Positions 40,339 to 51,407 of a stretch of 64,000 bases of DNA are shown here, one piece after another. A program made the translations under genes and the position numbers. Below the pieces are notes generated by a model, which searched no databases, had not been told where the DNA came from, and was given only the letters and a program-made list of their open reading frames with translations. The stretch is from Acidovorax sp. GBBC 1281 (GTDB lineage: Bacteria > Pseudomonadota > Gammaproteobacteria > Burkholderiales > Burkholderiaceae_C): positions 2,994,001 through 3,058,000 of the forward strand of contig NZ_CP097269.1 of NCBI RefSeq assembly GCF_028473645.1. The letters are read 5' to 3'. Each line of letters opens with the position of its first letter. Position 1 is the first letter of the stretch.

Positions 40339-43300
40339 CTAGCCCGCGTCGTACACCACATTGACCGAACCGGTGCCGGCCTGGGCGCTCCACGCCGCCA
40401 AAGCGGCATCGGAGGGGAAGAAACGGCTGCCCTCGCCCAGTTGCAACTCCGCCACGGCCTGGCCCTGGCCGGCCTTGCAGCGGATGCCCATGCGCACCCG
40501 AAGGCCGTGCACCAGCACCTCGCCCTGCTCGGTTTCCTGCCGGCGGGGTGGGAATTCACGCACCAGGCGCTGCACGTCCGGCGCGGTATCGCCGATGGCA
40601 ACCTGCAGGTAGCGCCCGAACTTGGCCCGCGCCGCCGCCAGGTCCCACACCTGCTGCACCTTGACCCGCAGCCCGCCGCTGAAATGGTCGAGCTGCAGGC
40701 GGCCGCTCATGACCACGAATTCGTCGTCCTTCAGCATGTCCCGGTGGGCATTGACCACGTTCTCGTCAGCCGAGGCTTCGATGGTGGCGGACTTGTCGTC
40801 CAGCTTGAACAAGGCCAGCCGGCCCCGCTGCCCGTTGATGACCCGGAAATCGCTGATGATGCCGGCCAGGATCTGGGGTTCTCGGCTGTCGAGCAGTTCC
40901 TCGATCTGCGTGCGCACGAAACAGCGCACCTCGCTGGCCACCTCGTCGAACAGGTGGCCCGACAGGTAAAAGCCCACGGCCGTCTTTTCCTGCGTGAGGC
41001 GTTCCTTCACGCCCCAGGGCACCATCTCGACGAGTTCGGGCTCTTGCGTGCTGGAGCCGTGGGCGTCCTCGCCCATCATGTCGAACAGGCCGCCCTGGTT
41101 GGCGTTGGCCAGCGTCGCGTTCGCGAAGTCGAACGCCCGGTCGATCGAGGCAACGAGCGAGGCCCGGTTCATGTTCATGGCATCGAAGGCGCCCGCCTTG
41201 ATGAGCGCCTCCAGCGTGCGCTTGTTCAGGCGCGTGCGGTCCACGCGCACGCAGAAGTCGAACAGGCTGGTGAAAGGGCCCTTGGTATCGCTGCGCGGTC
41301 CCGCCCCGCGCCCGTCCCGGGCCGCGATGATGGCCTCGATCGCCTGCTGGCCCGTGCCCTTGATGGCACCCAGGCCGTAGCGGATGACCTTGTCCGTGAC
41401 CGGCTCGAACCGGTACATGCCCCGGTTCACGTCCGGCGGCTCGAACGTCAGCCCGAACTTCTTCATGGCGTCTTCGAACAGCACCTTGAGCTTGTCGGTG
41501 TCGTCCATTTCCACCGTCATGTTGGCGCAGAAGAATTCGGCCGTGTAGTGCACCTTGAGCCAGCCGGTCTGGTAGGCCAGCAGCGAGTAGGCGGCCGCGT
41601 GCGACTTGTTGAAGCCGTACCCCGCGAACTTCTCCATCAGGTCGAACACCTCGTCGGCCTTTTCCTGGCTGATGTTCTGCTTGGCCGCACCCGCGCGGAA
41701 GATCTCGCGGTGCTCGGCCATCTCCTCGGCCTTCTTCTTGCCCATCGCCCGGCGCAGCATGTCGGCGCCGCCGAGCGAGTAGCCGCCCAGCACCTGGGCG
41801 GTCTGCATCACCTGCTCCTGGTACACCATGATCCCGTAGGTTTCCGACAGCACCTTCTCGACCAACGGATGGGGGTACTCCACCACCTCCTTTCCGTGCT
41901 TGCGGTTCACGAAACTGGGGATCAGGTCCATCGGACCCGGCCGGTACAGCGCGTTCAGAGCGATCAGGTCTTCCAGCCGGCTGGGACGTGCCTCCTTGAG
42001 CATGCCCTGCATGCCGCGGCTTTCAAACTGGAACACGGCTTCGGTCTTGCCATCGGAGAACAGCTGGTAGGTGCGCGCATCGTCCAGCGGAATGTTCTCG
42101 AACGTGAAGTTCTCCTGGCCCTTGTGGCGCTCGACGATGAACTCCTTGGCGATCTCCAGGATGGTCAGCGTGGCCAGGCCCAAGAAGTCGAACTTCACCA
42201 GGCCGATGGCTTCCACATCGTCCTTGTCGTACTGGCTCACGGCGGAATCGCTGCCCGGCTGCTGGTAGAGCGGGCAAAAATCGGTGAGCTTGCCCGGGGC
42301 GATGAGCACGCCCCCGGCGTGCATGCCGATGTTGCGGGTCATGCCCTCGAGCTTTTGCGCCATCTCGATGATGGTCTTGACGTCTTCTTCCTTCTGCACG
42401 CGCTCGGCCAGCAGCGGCTCCAGTTCGAGTGCGTAGTTGTTCTTGTCGCCTTCCTTCTTGGGGTTGGGCGGGTACTGCAGCGTGTACGACATGCCGGGCT
42501 TGCCGGGCACGAGCTTGGAAATGCCGTCGCAGAAGGTGTAGCTCATGTCCATGACCCGGCCCACGTCGCGGATGGCGGCCTTTGCGGCCATGGTGCCGAA
42601 CGTGGCGATCTGGCTCACGGCATCCTTGCCGTACTTGTCCTTCACATAGTCGATCACGCGGTCGCGGTTGGACTGGCAGAAATCGATGTCGAAGTCGGGC
42701 ATCGACACCCGCTCGGGGTTCAGGAACCGTTCGAACAGCAGGTTGTACTGCAGCGGGTCCAGGTCGGTGATCTTGAGCGCATAGGCCACCAGCGAGCCCG
42801 CACCGGAGCCCCGGCCCGGCCCCACCGGACAGCCGTTGTTCTTGGCCCACTGGATGAAGTCCCCCACGATCAGGAAGTAGCCCGGGAACCCCATCTTCAG
42901 GATGGTGTTGATCTCGAACTCCAGCCGCTCCAGGTAGCGCGGGCGCTCCTGGTCGCGCTCGGCCTCCTTGGGGTACAGGTGCGCCAGGCGTTCTTCCAGC
43001 CCCTCCAGCGAAGCCACCCGGAAGTACTCGTCGATGGGCATGCCACCCGGGGTGGGAAAATCCGGCAGCTGCGGCTTGCCCAGCACCAGGGTCAGGTTGC
43101 AGCGCTTGGCGATCTCCAGCGTGTTGGCGATCGCGGACGGCACGTCGGCGAACAGCGCCTCCATCTGCGCGCTCGATTTGAAGTACTGCTCGCGCGTGAA
43201 CTTACGCACGCGCCGCTGGTTACCCAGGATTTCGCCCTCGGAGATGCAGACGCGCGCCTCGTGCGCCTCGTAATCGTCGGCCGTGGCGAACTGCACGGGA

Positions 43301-43887
43301 TGGGTCGCGACGACGGGCAGGTTCAGCCGGGCGGCCAGTTGCACGGCCGACACCACGTGGGCTTCGTCGTCGGGCCGGCCCGCGCGCTGGATCTCCAGGT
43401 AGAAGCGATGGGGGAACAGCCCGGCCAGCCGCAGTGCCAGGCGCGCGGCCCCCGCGTCGTCGCCCTTCACGATCGCCTGTCCCACGGGACCGGCCTGGGC
43501 ACCCGCCAACGCGATGAGGCCCTCCCCCAATTCCTCCAGCCAGGCCCAGGTGCACAGGGGCTGGTTCTTCACCACATTGCGCGTCCAGGCGCGCGCGAGC
43601 AGTTCCGAGAGGTTCAGGTACCCCTGCTTGCCCTGCACCAGCAGGATCATGCGGGAGGGCGGATTGCCCGGCTCCTCGGGCTCGACGAACACTTCGGCGC
43701 CCAGCACGGGCTTGACGCCCTTGCCCCGCGCTTCCTTGTAGAACTTGATGGCGCCGAAAAGATTGCCGAGGTCGGTGATCGCCAGGGCGGGCTGGCCGTC
43801 CTTGGCGGCCGCCTTGGCCACTTCATCGATGCGGTTGGTGCCGTCGACGACGGAAAATTCGGTGTGCAGGCGCAAATGGACAAACAT
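40339..43887 (-). CDS. dnaE: DNA polymerase III alpha subunit
   Basis: The 1182-residue replicative polymerase has an N-terminal PHP domain (VHLRLHTEFSVVDG), a palm with the PDFDIDFCQSNRDRVIDYV metal-binding aspartates near residue 395, fingers, a tandem HhH region near 880-950, an OB fold (ILAGIISDFRVINGQRGRL) near 1020 and a C-terminal tau-binding region. The length is normal for DnaE1. The ATG at 43887 fits the family start. It is divergent from bamD. Confidence 0.97.
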   Translation of the reverse strand: MFVHLRLHTEFSVVDGTNRIDEVAKAAAKDGQPALAITDLGNLFGAIKFYKEARGKGVKPVLGAEVFVEPEEPGNPPSRMILLVQGKQGYLNLSELLARAWTRNVVKNQPLCTWAWLEELGEGLIALAGAQAGPVGQAIVKGDDAGAARLALRLAGLFPHRFYLEIQRAGRPDDEAHVVSAVQLAARLNLPVVATHPVQFATADDYEAHEARVCISEGEILGNQRRVRKFTREQYFKSSAQMEALFADVPSAIANTLEIAKRCNLTLVLGKPQLPDFPTPGGMPIDEYFRVASLEGLEERLAHLYPKEAERDQERPRYLERLEFEINTILKMGFPGYFLIVGDFIQWAKNNGCPVGPGRGSGAGSLVAYALKITDLDPLQYNLLFERFLNPERVSMPDFDIDFCQSNRDRVIDYVKDKYGKDAVSQIATFGTMAAKAAIRDVGRVMDMSYTFCDGISKLVPGKPGMSYTLQYPPNPKKEGDKNNYALELEPLLAERVQKEEDVKTIIEMAQKLEGMTRNIGMHAGGVLIAPGKLTDFCPLYQQPGSDSAVSQYDKDDVEAIGLVKFDFLGLATLTILEIAKEFIVERHKGQENFTFENIPLDDARTYQLFSDGKTEAVFQFESRGMQGMLKEARPSRLEDLIALNALYRPGPMDLIPSFVNRKHGKEVVEYPHPLVEKVLSETYGIMVYQEQVMQTAQVLGGYSLGGADMLRRAMGKKKAEEMAEHREIFRAGAAKQNISQEKADEVFDLMEKFAGYGFNKSHAAAYSLLAYQTGWLKVHYTAEFFCANMTVEMDDTDKLKVLFEDAMKKFGLTFEPPDVNRGMYRFEPVTDKVIRYGLGAIKGTGQQAIEAIIAARDGRGAGPRSDTKGPFTSLFDFCVRVDRTRLNKRTLEALIKAGAFDAMNMNRASLVASIDRAFDFANATLANANQGGLFDMMGEDAHGSSTQEPELVEMVPWGVKERLTQEKTAVGFYLSGHLFDEVASEVRCFVRTQIEELLDSREPQILAGIISDFRVINGQRGRLALFKLDDKSATIEASADENVVNAHRDMLKDDEFVVMSGRLQLDHFSGGLRVKVQQVWDLAAARAKFGRYLQVAIGDTAPDVQRLVREFPPRRQETEQGEVLVHGLRVRMGIRCKAGQGQAVAELQLGEGSRFFPSDAALAAWSAQAGTGSVNVVYDAG

Positions 43888-44075
43888 GGCGGGTATTGTA
43901 GGAACGCCCGCTTCCCTGCCCCGCACCAGAGCCCCAGCGTTTCGTTCAAGCCGCCGGCTGGCACGCCGGTACAATCCGGCTCCTGCCCGATCGCCGCGGC
44001 CAGCCCCCTGTGGCCGTCCCGGCCCCTGATCGGAAGCGGGAACCGATGCCCTTCTTTTGCCTGAAAGCTGCCTCC

Positions 44076-44873
44076 ATGCCGCGTTTTCCCCTGCCCCTGT
44101 TGTCCGCCCTGCTGGCCGCCGGCCTGATGGCGGGCTGCTCCAGCACCCCCGAAGACAAGACCGCCGGCTGGAGCCCCAATCGCATCTACTCCGAAGCCCG
44201 CGACGAACTCAACAGCGGTGGCTACGACAAGGCCGTGCCCCTGCTGGAGAAGCTCGAAGGCCGCGCAGCCGGCACGCCGCTGGCGCAGCAGGCCCAACTG
44301 GAAAAGGCCTACGCCCAGTACAAGGCCGGCGAAAAAGCCCAGGCCATCGCCACGCTGGACCGCTTCATGAAGCTGCACCCCGCCAGCCCCGCCTACGACT
44401 ACGCGCTGTACCTGAAGGGCCTCGTCAACTTCAACGACAACCTGGGGCTGTTCTCCTGGCTGTCGCGGCAGGACCTGTCCGAGCGCGACCAGAAGGCGGC
44501 CAAGGATTCGTTCGAGTCCTTCCGCGAGCTGACCACGCGGTTCCCGGAATCGCGCTATGCCCAGGACTCGCGCCAGCGCATGACCTACATCGTCAATTCC
44601 CTGGCGCAGTACGAAGTGCACGTGGCCCGCTACTACTACGAGCGCGGCGCCTATGTGGCGGCCATCAGCCGGGCCCAGATCGCCCTGGCCGACTACAAGG
44701 AAGTGCCTGCGCTGGAAGAGGCCCTGTACATCCTGGTGAAGTCCTACGACGCGCTGGGCATGACCCAGTTGCGCGACGATGCGCAGCGCGTCATGGCGAG
44801 TTCCTATCCGCAGAGCGAATTGAACCGCGATGGCCTCAAGGCCAAGTCGGAGCCGTGGTGGAAGGTGTGGTGA
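44076..44873 (+). CDS. bamD: Outer-membrane assembly lipoprotein BamD
   Basis: The 265-residue lipoprotein is part of the BAM complex that inserts beta-barrel proteins. It has a signal peptide and lipobox (LMAGCSS, Cys about residue 21), then five TPR-like repeats: YSEARDELNSGGYDKAV, AYAQYKAGEKAQAIATLDRF, and the FRELTTRFPESRYAQDSRQRM segment typical of BamD. I chose the ATG at 44076 because it gives a normal signal peptide; in-frame starts at 44046 and 44010 would add a poor N-terminus. Its 3' end overlaps the convergent helicase gene by 38 bp. Confidence 0.93.
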   Translation: MPRFPLPLLSALLAAGLMAGCSSTPEDKTAGWSPNRIYSEARDELNSGGYDKAVPLLEKLEGRAAGTPLAQQAQLEKAYAQYKAGEKAQAIATLDRFMKLHPASPAYDYALYLKGLVNFNDNLGLFSWLSRQDLSERDQKAAKDSFESFRELTTRFPESRYAQDSRQRMTYIVNSLAQYEVHVARYYYERGAYVAAISRAQIALADYKEVPALEEALYILVKSYDALGMTQLRDDAQRVMASSYPQSELNRDGLKAKSEPWWKVW

Positions 44874-46929
44874 GCGCGCGCAGCGCCGCATCGAATTCCT
44901 GCGCCGTGTGAAGGCGCCGCATGGGTGGCAAGGCTGACAGCAGGCGCTTGCCGTAGCCCATCTCGACCAGGCGGGTGTCGGCCACCACCAGTACGCCCCG
45001 GTCGCTCTCATTGCGAATCAACCGCCCCGCACCCTGTTTGAGGGCGATCGCGGCCTCCGGCAGCGAAAAGTACCGGAAGGCACTGCGTTTGGCCTGCTCC
45101 AGCCGCTGGGAGCGCGCCTCCACCAGCGGATCGCCCGGTGGCGGAAACGGCAGCTTGTCGATCACCACCAGTTGCAGGGCCTCGCCCGGCACGTCGAACC
45201 CTTCCCAGAACGTGGCGGACGCGACCAGCACGCACCCTGCCCGCCCCTCGGACGCGCCTTCGCGGAACCGCTCCATCAAACGCCGCTTGGGCCACTGGCC
45301 CTGCACCAGCACCTCGATGCCGGAATCCGCGGCGAACCGGACCTGCAGCGCATCGCCGATGGTCCGCAGGGCCTTGAGCGTGGTGGTGAGCACCAGGGTG
45401 CGCCCTCCGAGCACCACCACCGCGCCGCCCACCCAGGCTGCCAATGCCGCGCTGTGGACGGGGTCGGAAGGCTTGGGCAGTTCCAGGGGCACATGGAAGG
45501 CCGCCTGCGATGCATAGTCGAACGGGCTCTCCACCCGCAGGATGCGCGCGTCCTGCAAACCGCAGGGCTCGGTGAACCAGCGCAGGGTCGCATCGTCCCC
45601 CAGGGTGGCCGAGGTGAAGATCCATGCGCGGGGCTTGCCCTGAGACAGCACCGCGGCCGCTTCCGGCTCGTCCCAGGCCGATGCCTCGGTCTCGGGCTCA
45701 CCGGCAGGCAGCTGCCACAGGGACCGCATCGGGCCCGCGATGTCGAGCGGCGCTTCCACGAGCCGCAACGCACCCGCCACATCCACCCATCGGACCGCAT
45801 CCGCGCCGCAGGGCTGCGAAAAGCCGTCCATGCGCTCCATGAGCTGGAGGGCACGACCATGCAGGCGCACGAAGTCCGGGGCGATCTCGCTCACGGTGTC
45901 CAGGGCCGACAGGGCGGCGCGGCAGGCACCGACCACCTGATGCATGGCCGCATGCCATTCGCCGGGATCCACCCCGTCGGGCACCTCGCCGGTCCAGCGC
46001 AACCGAGAACCCGCCGGGGCACGGCCCGCGGCCAGGCGCAGGTCGCGGCCGGCGCGGTCCAGCGCGGCGGCCACCCCCAGCCAATCGGCCAGCCCGCGGG
46101 CGAACTGCAGGCCCACCGCCATCACGTCGCGCGAAAAGTCCAGCAACTGCGCGGTGGAGGCTTGCCGGCCCATGAATTGCACGCCGGTTTCGTTCAGTTG
46201 GTGCGCTTCGTCGAAGACGACGACGCGCACGGAAGGCAGCAGTTCGGCCATGCCGGAATCGCGAACAGCCTGGTCCGCAAAAAAGAGGTGGTGGTTGATC
46301 ACCACCACATCGGCAGCCAGCGCCTCGCGCCGGGCACGGTGGACATGGCAGGCCCGAAAGCGCGGGCACGGCGAACCCAGGCAGTTCTCGCGGGTGGAGG
46401 TGACCAGCGGAATCACCGGAGACCGCTCATCCAGCCCCGGCAGCTCGGCCAGGTCGCCGCTCACCGTGCCCTGCGACCAGGTTTCCACCCGGGCCAGCAC
46501 CCGCGCCACAGCCGCATCGTGCGCGGCGCCGTCCTGGCGCGCCAACTCCATGCGGTGCAGGCAAAGGTAGCTGGCCCGCCCCTTGAGCAACGCGGTGCGC
46601 ACCGGCAAAGCCAGCGCCTGAACAAGGCGGGGCAGGTCGCGTGCGAACAGCTGGTCCTGCAGCGCCTTGGTGGCGGTGGACACCAGCACCCGCTCGCCAC
46701 TGAGCAACGCCGGCACCAGATAGGAAAACGTCTTGCCGACGCCCGTTCCCGCCTCCACCACCAGGGCGCCACCCTGCTCGATGGTTTCGGCCACCGCCAG
46801 CGCCATCTCGGTCTGGCCGGCGCGGGGCGAGAAATGCGCCTGGGCCAGCGACAGCACGCCGCCCTCTTCGAACGCGGCCTGCACGCCATGGACGAGCGAT
46901 TCGATGCGAGGCAGTTCCATGCCGTTCAT
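44836..46929 (-). CDS. DinG/YoaA-family ATP-dependent DNA helicase
   Basis: The 697-residue superfamily 2 helicase of the XPD type has Walker A EAGTGVGKTF (about residues 59-68), a probable 4Fe-4S cysteine set (CLHRM, ENCLGSPCPRFRAC), the DEAH box VVFDEAHQLNE and C-terminal motif VI QGAGRLIRNESDRG. It unwinds 5'-3' and helps resolve D- and R-loops or stalled forks. The ATG at 46929 (GGCGGGG upstream) is preferred; ATG 46920 is possible. It is divergent from the PP2C gene and convergent with bamD. Confidence 0.92.
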   Translation of the reverse strand: MNGMELPRIESLVHGVQAAFEEGGVLSLAQAHFSPRAGQTEMALAVAETIEQGGALVVEAGTGVGKTFSYLVPALLSGERVLVSTATKALQDQLFARDLPRLVQALALPVRTALLKGRASYLCLHRMELARQDGAAHDAAVARVLARVETWSQGTVSGDLAELPGLDERSPVIPLVTSTRENCLGSPCPRFRACHVHRARREALAADVVVINHHLFFADQAVRDSGMAELLPSVRVVVFDEAHQLNETGVQFMGRQASTAQLLDFSRDVMAVGLQFARGLADWLGVAAALDRAGRDLRLAAGRAPAGSRLRWTGEVPDGVDPGEWHAAMHQVVGACRAALSALDTVSEIAPDFVRLHGRALQLMERMDGFSQPCGADAVRWVDVAGALRLVEAPLDIAGPMRSLWQLPAGEPETEASAWDEPEAAAVLSQGKPRAWIFTSATLGDDATLRWFTEPCGLQDARILRVESPFDYASQAAFHVPLELPKPSDPVHSAALAAWVGGAVVVLGGRTLVLTTTLKALRTIGDALQVRFAADSGIEVLVQGQWPKRRLMERFREGASEGRAGCVLVASATFWEGFDVPGEALQLVVIDKLPFPPPGDPLVEARSQRLEQAKRSAFRYFSLPEAAIALKQGAGRLIRNESDRGVLVVADTRLVEMGYGKRLLSALPPMRRLHTAQEFDAALRALTTPSTTAPTWP

Positions 46930-47116
46930 CCCCGCCTGCGCTCGCGGGCGACCGCACTGGACCGCATGGTGGGACCGGGAGGAGACGGACAGGAAAAAAG
47001 GCGGTGCAAGGAAAGGAGGAAGGAGAGGCGTCGCATGGCAAAACTGCCAAAGGGCGCCCGATAATACGTGCTTCGCCCGGCCCTTCGGCCGGCCCGCGCC
47101 TTCCACCATTTCTGCC

Positions 47117-47905
47117 ATGACCAAACCGTTTCGCCTCACTGCGTCAACCGGCATCCACAAAGGCGATCGTGAATACCAGCAGGACCAGGTCGCGTTGATC
47201 GCCCACCCCCGCTACAACGGCTGCGTGCTCGGGGTCGTGGCAGACGGCATGGGGGGGCGCAGCGGAGGGCGCAAGGCGTCCGATCAGGTGATGCTCACGG
47301 CCCGGCAATGGTTCGAGCGGTACTCGCCGGACACCGACGACACCGCGACGATGCTCAAGCACATGGTGGAAGAGGCGCACATTGTGATCCGCCTCACCGC
47401 CATCTCGGCCGAGCAGGAGCCCCACAGCACGGTGGCGGCCTTCATCATCAATCCCCGGGGCGACTGCCACTGGGCGCATGCCGGCGATTCGCGCATCTAC
47501 CACTTCCAGGGCGCGCGGCTGGCCCATCGCACCAGCGACCACTCGTATGTGCAGGCCCTGGTCGACCGCGGCGAAATCACCGAGGCCGAGGCCAACACCC
47601 ATCCGCACTCCAACATCCTGGTGGGCTGCCTTGGCACCGAGAGCGATCCGCCGGTGGCCCAGCACATGATTCCGCAACTGCTGCCGGGCGACGTGCTCCT
47701 GGCGTGCAGCGACGGTGTCTGGCACTATTTTTCGCCCACGGAACTGGCCTCGGTGGTGGACTCGCTGTCCCCGCGCGAAGCCACGGAATTCCTTATCGAG
47801 AAAGCGCGGTCACGGGCCCGTGGTGGCGGAGACAACCTCTCGCTCGCCATCGTGAAGATCGAGGCGCTGGCCGAAGAGAAGAAGCCGGCCCGGCTCGTCC
47901 GCTGA
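47117..47905 (+). CDS. PP2C-family serine/threonine phosphatase
   Basis: The 262-residue metal-dependent phosphatase has motifs in order: REYQQDQ, VADGMGGR (metal Asp near residue 43), STVAAFII, HAGDSRIYHF, CSDGVWHY and GGGDNLSLAIVKIE. It is cytoplasmic with no membrane segment. Related bacterial enzymes counter Ser/Thr kinases or act in partner-switching and secretion control. No kinase gene is beside it, so the pathway is open. Confidence 0.93.
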   Translation: MTKPFRLTASTGIHKGDREYQQDQVALIAHPRYNGCVLGVVADGMGGRSGGRKASDQVMLTARQWFERYSPDTDDTATMLKHMVEEAHIVIRLTAISAEQEPHSTVAAFIINPRGDCHWAHAGDSRIYHFQGARLAHRTSDHSYVQALVDRGEITEAEANTHPHSNILVGCLGTESDPPVAQHMIPQLLPGDVLLACSDGVWHYFSPTELASVVDSLSPREATEFLIEKARSRARGGGDNLSLAIVKIEALAEEKKPARLVR

Positions 47906-47993
47906 GCCGAGCGCCCGGCGCCCCCCGCTCCAAGGGCCCGGCCCACCATGGCGGGGCAACGTGCCTGGTGCGAGACGCGGTTCGCCGCCGACT

Positions 47994-48695
47994 TCAGGGG
48001 GCAGCGCTGGCCGATGGAACCGGCGGTGGCGGCGGCAGCGCCGCTGCCGGCTTGCGGCCCTGGGCTTCGGCATCGGCCCGCGCCTTCTCGTGCTTTTCGC
48101 GCCGCTCCTGGGCGGCCTTCTGCTTGGCCTCGTAGCGGGCACGCGCCTCGGAAATCTGGCCGGGTTGCGCCGCCGCGCGCTCGGCCTTGGCGGCGTCGTG
48201 CGACTGCTCCCGCGAATGCTGCTGTGCGGCGCGTTGCTGCGCGTCGTGCTCGCGCTCCGCACGGCCCTGCGCTTGCGCCTGGGCGCGGGATGCGGCCTGC
48301 ATGGGCGCCGGGCGTTCGCCGGCTTCGAGCTTCTCGCGCTGCTCCTGCTGCTTTTGCTCGATCGACTGCACGCGCAAGGCCGCCTTTTCGCGGCGATCGG
48401 CGTCATTCAAGGCCACTTCGCGCTGCCGCAGGGCGCTTTCCTGGTCCCGCACCTGCGCCCGCACGCCGATCAGGCAGTCTTCGACGGAAAAGCGCTGATA
48501 GCAGACGGCCTCTTCCTTGATGCGCCGCGCCTCCAGTGCGCGGCGGTCGCGTTGGATCTGGTCCCGCTCGGCGCGGCGCTCGGCCTGCGCGGCATCGGCA
48601 GCGGCGCGCGATGCAGCCAGCGGTGACTGGGCCACCGCCAGCGTCGAGGCGAGCGCCAGTGCGGTGGCAAAGAAAAAGCGTTGGAAGGATGGCAT
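47994..48695 (-). CDS. Secreted coiled-coil protein, function unknown
   Basis: The 233-residue protein has a clear signal peptide (residues 1-22, cleavage at AVA-QS), then a long charged helix rich in Arg, Glu, Ala and Gln (about 30-210) and a short Pro-rich tail. Two cysteines (CYQRFSVEDC, about residues 65 and 74) probably form a disulphide. It is most likely a periplasmic coiled coil. I do not recognise a domain. It precedes zapE on the chromosome but ends convergent to the PP2C gene. Confidence 0.8.
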   Translation of the reverse strand: MPSFQRFFFATALALASTLAVAQSPLAASRAAADAAQAERRAERDQIQRDRRALEARRIKEEAVCYQRFSVEDCLIGVRAQVRDQESALRQREVALNDADRREKAALRVQSIEQKQQEQREKLEAGERPAPMQAASRAQAQAQGRAEREHDAQQRAAQQHSREQSHDAAKAERAAAQPGQISEARARYEAKQKAAQERREKHEKARADAEAQGRKPAAALPPPPPVPSASAAP

Positions 48696-48709
48696 GGTGA
48701 GAAAAGAGG

Positions 48710-49807
48710 TTACGTCAGTCCGGTGTCCACCACGCGCCGCTCGAGGTCCAGGAACTCCTTGGACTGCATTTCATTGAGCCGGGAGACGGTGCGCGGAAAT
48801 TCATGGGCCAGAGGGCCCTCGGTGTACAGCGCTTCGGGCGGCACGGCGGCGGACAGGATGAGTTTGACGCGCCGGTCGTACAGCACGTCCACCAGCCACG
48901 TGAAGCGCCGGGCCGGCGACGCCATCGACACGGGCATGTGGGGCACGTCCGACAGCAACACGGTGTGGAACTGCGTGGCGATTTCCAGGTAGTCGTTCTG
49001 CGAGCGGGGCCCGCCGCACAGCACGCTGAAATCGAACCAGACGACACCGCCGGCCTTGCGGCGCGCACGGATCTCGCGTGCCTCGATGTGCAGCACCGGG
49101 TCTTCGTCGCGCACTTCGGCCAGTTGGTCGAACGCCTCGGACATCTCCGCATCGGCCTGGGGCCCGAGCGGCGTGTGGTACAGCCGCACCATCTCCAGCG
49201 TGCGGCGACGGTAGTCGGTGCCGTTGTCCACATTGACCACTTCCATCCGCTGGTTCAGCAGCTCGATGGCCGGCAGGATGCGGTCGCGGTGCAGCCCGCC
49301 GGGGTACAACCCGTCAGGCTCGAAATTGGAAGTAGTGACGAAACCCACGCCGTTGTCGAACAGCGCCGCCAGCAGGCGGTGCAGGATCATCGCGTCGGTG
49401 ATGTCCGCCACATGGAACTCGTCGAAGCAGATGAGCTTGTAGCGCTTGGAAATGCGCTCGCCCAGCACATCCAGCGGATTGACGGTGCCCTGCAGGCCCG
49501 CCAGTTCGCGGTGCACTTCGCGCATGAACTCGTGGAAATGCAGCCGCACCTTGCGGCGGATGGGCACGGCGTTGAAAAAGCAGTCCATGAGAAAGCTCTT
49601 GCCCCGCCCCACGCCGCCGTACATGTACACGCCGCGCGGCACCTCGGGCCGGTTGATGAGCTTCTTCAAGGCGTTGGAGCGGCGCTCCTTGTACAGCGCC
49701 CAATCGTCGGCACACCGCTGCAACGCCTCGACGGCGCGCAGCTGGGCCGGATCGCTTTGATAGCCCTTGCTGGCCAGCTCCGCCTCATACGCCTGCTTCA
49801 CATTCAC
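48710..49807 (-). CDS. zapE: Cell division ATPase ZapE (AFG1-like)
   Basis: The 365-residue AAA-like ATPase binds FtsZ and shapes the Z-ring under stress. Walker A is GGVGRGKSFLMD (about residues 64-75), the Walker B-like segment is LICFDEFHVADITDA, and the end matches the family (FLDLERRVVDTG). I chose GTG 49807, which has GGAG at a 7-nt distance; GTG 49813 sits too close to it. A terminator hairpin lies only 16 bp upstream, so little room remains for a separate promoter. Confidence 0.93.
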   Translation of the reverse strand: MNVKQAYEAELASKGYQSDPAQLRAVEALQRCADDWALYKERRSNALKKLINRPEVPRGVYMYGGVGRGKSFLMDCFFNAVPIRRKVRLHFHEFMREVHRELAGLQGTVNPLDVLGERISKRYKLICFDEFHVADITDAMILHRLLAALFDNGVGFVTTSNFEPDGLYPGGLHRDRILPAIELLNQRMEVVNVDNGTDYRRRTLEMVRLYHTPLGPQADAEMSEAFDQLAEVRDEDPVLHIEAREIRARRKAGGVVWFDFSVLCGGPRSQNDYLEIATQFHTVLLSDVPHMPVSMASPARRFTWLVDVLYDRRVKLILSAAVPPEALYTEGPLAHEFPRTVSRLNEMQSKEFLDLERRVVDTGLT

Positions 49808-49822
49808 ACGCACACTCCAAAC

Positions 49823-49870
49823 GCTATAAAAAAGATAGCTGCCTGCGCTAGTGTTTCAAGCGCAGGCAGC
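49823..49870 (-). terminator. Terminator after lpdA fused to a GCTAT...ATAGC repeat
   Basis: Read on the minus strand, a 12-bp perfect stem (GCTGCCTGCGCT / AGCGCAGGCAGC, 49838-49849 and 49859-49870) is followed by TATCTTTTTTATAGC. The T-run of the terminator is the spacer of the interspersed palindrome at 49823-49839. It sits between lpdA and zapE. Confidence 0.85.
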
Positions 49871-49893
49871 CATTTTTACCCAAAGTCCCGGGA

Positions 49894-51321
<1,428 letters not shown>

Positions 51322-51407
51322 GTCAATCTCACTCAATCAGTTGAAGAAAGACCCACCGGCGGGCGCGGCCAACGGCCGGGCCACGCGGGCGGGTCCATCC
51401 AGGGGGA

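Noticed and set aside
40156..44064. A 1302-codon plus-strand frame opposite dnaE
   Set aside because: It is a mirror of dnaE codons. dnaE is certain from its PHP and PDFDIDF motifs.
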